Positions 61,849-64,000 of a stretch of 64,000 bases of DNA are shown here, in pieces. This DNA is from Arthrobacter_E sp041360795 (GTDB lineage Bacteria; Actinomycetota; Actinomycetes; Actinomycetales; Micrococcaceae), in assembly GCF_041360795.1 (NCBI RefSeq), contig NZ_JBFUPW010000003.1, positions 1-64,000 of the forward strand, written 5' to 3'. The position numbers were made by a program, and so were the translations under genes. The first letter of the stretch is position 1; every line of letters begins with the position of its first letter. The notes below the pieces were generated by a model, which worked only from the letters and a program-made list of their open reading frames with translations, was not told where the DNA came from and searched no databases.

Positions 61849-62448
61849 TCAGCCAGCCAGCGCGGCCGCCACGAAAGCGCGGATCTTCTCCAGGTCCTTG
61901 ACGCCACGGGAGCTCTCGACGCCGGACGAGACGTCGACGCCCCAGGCAGCGGCCGTCTCCACGGCGGCGGCGACGTTGCCGACGTCGAGCCCTCCGGCCA
62001 GCAGCCAGCGGCGGCTGTCCAGGCCGCGCTCGCGCACGGAGGCGTAGTCCCAGGATTCGCCGGAACCGGGCACGGAGGCGTCCACCAGGAGCAGTTCCTC
62101 GCCCCAGTCGGCGAAGACGCGGTCCGGGTCGTCCATGCGGACGGCGCGGATCACGGAGAAGCCGCGTTCCTGCAGGGCGTCGACCTCCTGGGGAGTCCGT
62201 TCGCCGTGCAGCTGGATCCAGCTGAGACCGGCCTCCTCGGCCAGCGTGGCGGCCTGTTCGGCGTCCTCGTGGCGGAATACTCCCACGGCGGCGACTTCGG
62301 CGGGGACCTCGGCCAGCAGCGCCCGCACCTGCTCCGGACTGACTTCGCGAGGGCTCGGGGTGAGCACGAAACCGACGGCCTGCGCACCGGCCTCGACGGC
62401 GGCGCGCACCGATTCGGGCGTGCTCAAGCCGCACACTTTCATGAACAT
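61849..62448 (-). CDS. trpF: Phosphoribosylanthranilate isomerase
   Basis: The 199-residue TIM-barrel enzyme of tryptophan synthesis has the catalytic Cys in MKVCGLSTPE. GAQAVGFVLTPSPREVSPEQ, VGVFRHE, IQLHGERTPQEV, the catalytic Asp in LLVDASVPGSGESWDY, LLAGGLDVGNVAAAV and GVDVSSGVESSRGVKDLEKI follow in order. It stands alone here, unlike the trp operon arrangement of many bacteria. Confidence 0.95.
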   Translation of the reverse strand: MFMKVCGLSTPESVRAAVEAGAQAVGFVLTPSPREVSPEQVRALLAEVPAEVAAVGVFRHEDAEQAATLAEEAGLSWIQLHGERTPQEVDALQERGFSVIRAVRMDDPDRVFADWGEELLLVDASVPGSGESWDYASVRERGLDSRRWLLAGGLDVGNVAAAVETAAAWGVDVSSGVESSRGVKDLEKIRAFVAAALAG

Positions 62449-62606
62449 CTACTGGTCCTCCCCGTGGATTGTCACCTCTGACGGTACCAAGAGGACACCG
62501 CGAGGCCCTAAGATGCGCCCTTCACCGAGGGCCCGATGACGCGGCCTCCCCGGGGTCCGGGGCGCGCCGCCGCGGCGTACTAGGCTGGTCGGGACGAGAG
62601 GAACCC

Positions 62607-63215
62607 ATGGAGATCATCCGCTTTTCCAGCATCCGGCCCGAGCCCTGGCGCAACGGCGGCGGTGTCACGCGGGAGATCGCCCGGCACCCCCGAGAGGCCT
62701 CCCCGGACGGCTCCTGGGACTGGCGCGTCAGCATCGCCGAGGTGGGCAAGGCCGGCGACTTCTCCGCGTTCCCCGGCATGGAGCGGGTCATCTCGGTGAT
62801 CGACGGCGAACTGCTCGTGCTGACCGTCGACGGCGACGAGCACGCCATGGAGCGGTACCGGCCGTTCCGCTTCTCCGGCGACGCCGTCTCCTCCTCCAAA
62901 CTCCCCACCGGGGACATCCGGGATCTGAACGTGATCGCCCGCCGCGGCGCCTTCAAGGGCTATCTGTCCATCCTCGAGCTGTCGAAGAAGCGCGCGCATC
63001 CGGTGTTCGAGGGCCAGCTCGCGATCCTGCTCGAGGGCAAGGCGTCGGTGGCCGACGGGCCCGGCGAGGGTTCCGGCGAGGGTTCCGGCGGTGAGCCGGT
63101 GGAGCTGGGCCGATACGACGCCGTCGTCGGCTCCGATGAGGCGAGTCCCGAACTGCTCGGCCGGGGTTTCGTCGCGATCGTGTCGCTCGACCCGGCGGAT
63201 CCCGCGGACGCCTGA
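62607..63215 (+). CDS. hutD: HutD-family protein
   Basis: The 202-residue cupin-like protein starts IIRFSSIRPEPWRNGGGVTREIARHP and continues WDWRVSIAEVGKAGDFSAFPGMERVISVIDGE, the HutD signature. HutD accompanies histidine-utilisation genes and is thought to limit the pathway. No other hut gene is in the window. A short Gly/Glu/Ser repeat (GEGSGEGSGG) interrupts the C-terminal part. GAGAGGAA precedes the ATG at 62607. Confidence 0.9.
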   Translation: MEIIRFSSIRPEPWRNGGGVTREIARHPREASPDGSWDWRVSIAEVGKAGDFSAFPGMERVISVIDGELLVLTVDGDEHAMERYRPFRFSGDAVSSSKLPTGDIRDLNVIARRGAFKGYLSILELSKKRAHPVFEGQLAILLEGKASVADGPGEGSGEGSGGEPVELGRYDAVVGSDEASPELLGRGFVAIVSLDPADPADA

Positions 63216-63218
63216 ACA

Positions 63219-63251
63219 GCGCCTGACCCGCGCCTGACCCGGGCCTGACCC
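63219..63251 (+). repeat. Three tandem 11-bp repeats
   Basis: GCGCCTGACCC, GCGCCTGACCC and GGGCCTGACCC are head to tail in the spacer between hutD and the MBL gene. No function is apparent. Confidence 0.8.
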
Positions 63252-63282
63252 GCCGTCGCGCCCGTTTCCGTAGAGTGGGCGC

Positions 63283-63933
63283 ATGGATTCCCTCATGCAT
63301 TCGCTCCAGGACGTCACCATCCGACGCATCTCGGTGGGCGGGATGGACAACAACGTCTACCTGCTGACCTCCCGGTCCTCCGGTGACCAGGTGCTCATCG
63401 ACGCGGCCGACGACCTGCCGGCCATCCAGGCGCTCCTCGCGGAGTCCGCCGCGGACACCGAAGCCACGCAGCAGCTGAAGCTCATCGCCACGACCCACCA
63501 GCACTGGGATCACGTGCGCGCGCTGCCCGGGCTCGTCGAGGCCACTGGCGCTCCGACGGCCGCGGGTGCCGACGACGCCGCAGCGCTGCCCGTCCCGGTG
63601 GACGTCGCCTTGGGGCACGGGGACGTGAGCGGTTTCGACGGTTTCGCGCTCACCGCAGTGCACCTGCGGGGCCACACGCCGGGCTCGATCGCCTATGTGT
63701 ATCAGGACCCCGCCGGCCCGGCGCATATCTTCAGCGGGGATTCCCTCTTCCCCGGCGGCGTCGGGAACACGGACAAGGACCCGGCCCGTTTCGCCTCGCT
63801 CCTGAACGACGTGACCGAGCGCCTCTTCGACGTCTACCCGGACGACACCGTGGTCCACCCTGGCCACGGCGCCCCCACGACGCTCGGCGCCGAACGCCCG
63901 CACCTCGACGAGTGGCGCGCCCGGGGCTGGTGA
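63283..63933 (+). CDS. Metallo-beta-lactamase-fold hydrolase
   Basis: The 216-residue protein starts VGGMDNNVYLLTSRSSGDQVLIDAADD. Metal ligands are in TTHQHWDHV (the HxHxDH motif appears as HQHWDH), LRGHTPGSIAY, FSGDSLFPGGVG and HPGHG, the glyoxalase II-like set. It probably hydrolyses a thioester or similar ester. A TAGAGT -10 box (63271-63276) lies 6 nt before the ATG, so the mRNA appears leaderless. The family-A palindrome follows 17 nt after the stop. Confidence 0.9.
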   Translation: MDSLMHSLQDVTIRRISVGGMDNNVYLLTSRSSGDQVLIDAADDLPAIQALLAESAADTEATQQLKLIATTHQHWDHVRALPGLVEATGAPTAAGADDAAALPVPVDVALGHGDVSGFDGFALTAVHLRGHTPGSIAYVYQDPAGPAHIFSGDSLFPGGVGNTDKDPARFASLLNDVTERLFDVYPDDTVVHPGHGAPTTLGAERPHLDEWRARGW

Positions 63934-63950
63934 AAGCCCCTTAAAAACCC

Positions 63951-64000
63951 ATCGACTGCTCCGTACGTGTCGTTTTGAAGGCTCAAAACGACACGTACGG
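63951..64000. repeat. Family-A long inverted repeat, copy 3 (cut by window end)
   Basis: ATCGACTGCTCC opens the left arm and CCGTACGTGTCGTTTT (63961-63976) pairs perfectly with 63985-64000 around an 8-nt loop. The right arm is truncated by the window. The core TGTCGTTTT is shared with copy 1. Confidence 0.88.

Overview
The window is a high-GC actinobacterial chromosome segment, most likely from a Micrococcaceae (Arthrobacter-like) soil bacterium. Supporting features are strong G/C third-position bias, many GTG/TTG starts, apparent leaderless genes with a TAnnnT -10 box 6 nt before the start codon, a DUF3073 gene, an HspR/HAIR-type clpB promoter, a LARTG sortase signal, and a catabolic repertoire typical of soil actinobacteria. 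I see no rRNA, complete tRNA, CRISPR array, transposase or intact insertion sequence.

Layout. 1-2.7 kb: the end of a repetitive LARTG cell-wall protein, a small ATPase, and an autoregulated ArsR/AHSA1 pair. 2.7-8.1 kb: an accessory-looking stretch with poor codon structure in its spacers and two unrecognised multi-pass membrane proteins. 8.1-12 kb: a secreted gamma-glutamyltransferase, a secreted repeat protein, and VOC and GNAT proteins. 12-20 kb: glyoxylate/allantoin metabolism (hyi, glxR, gcl, glycerate kinase, allB), an orphan winged-helix regulator and bcp. 20-28.3 kb: a PD-(D/E)XK-like/AbiEi-like protein flanked by twin palindromes, a PotADBC-type ABC transporter divergent from a FadR regulator plus soluble Cache protein, and uraD-uraH for urate breakdown. 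28.3-31.7 kb: purF-purM. 32.6-49 kb: a large aromatic-acid block running from shikimate/quinate uptake through QsuD and QsuB to protocatechuate, with PcaK and PobA feeding in 4-hydroxybenzoate, then pcaHGBDCFIJ to succinyl-CoA and acetyl-CoA. Three IclR regulators and several 15-bp IclR-type palindromes accompany it. 49-51 kb: a secreted bacteriocin-like precursor, a tiny membrane protein and a decayed gene. 51-64 kb: housekeeping (DUF3073, septum-formation protein, clpB, DUF4031-HD protein, ComB-like phosphatase, VanRS/VanY-like operon, YccF, amino-acid permease, trpF, hutD, MBL hydrolase).

The most unusual signal is a set of long, near-perfect inverted repeats in intergenic DNA. They fall into sequence families (A: ATCGACTGCTCC core; B: GCGAGAAGCCAGTTG core; C: GTGCTCAGTTGTTGC core; plus single copies up to a 62-bp perfect palindrome). 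A and B occur as local pairs flanking exactly one gene, and the B pair brackets the nuclease-like gene. They are far longer than ordinary terminators and share primary sequence, so they look like a dispersed repeat family that may also act as bidirectional terminators.

Regulation is readable in several places: an ArsR operator over a leaderless start codon, a HAIR box over the clpB -10, GTTCG-n-CGAAC boxes at qsuD and pcaH, TTCCATTGAATGGAA between pcaK and pobA, and AAT-centred palindromes upstream of both purine-catabolic operons.
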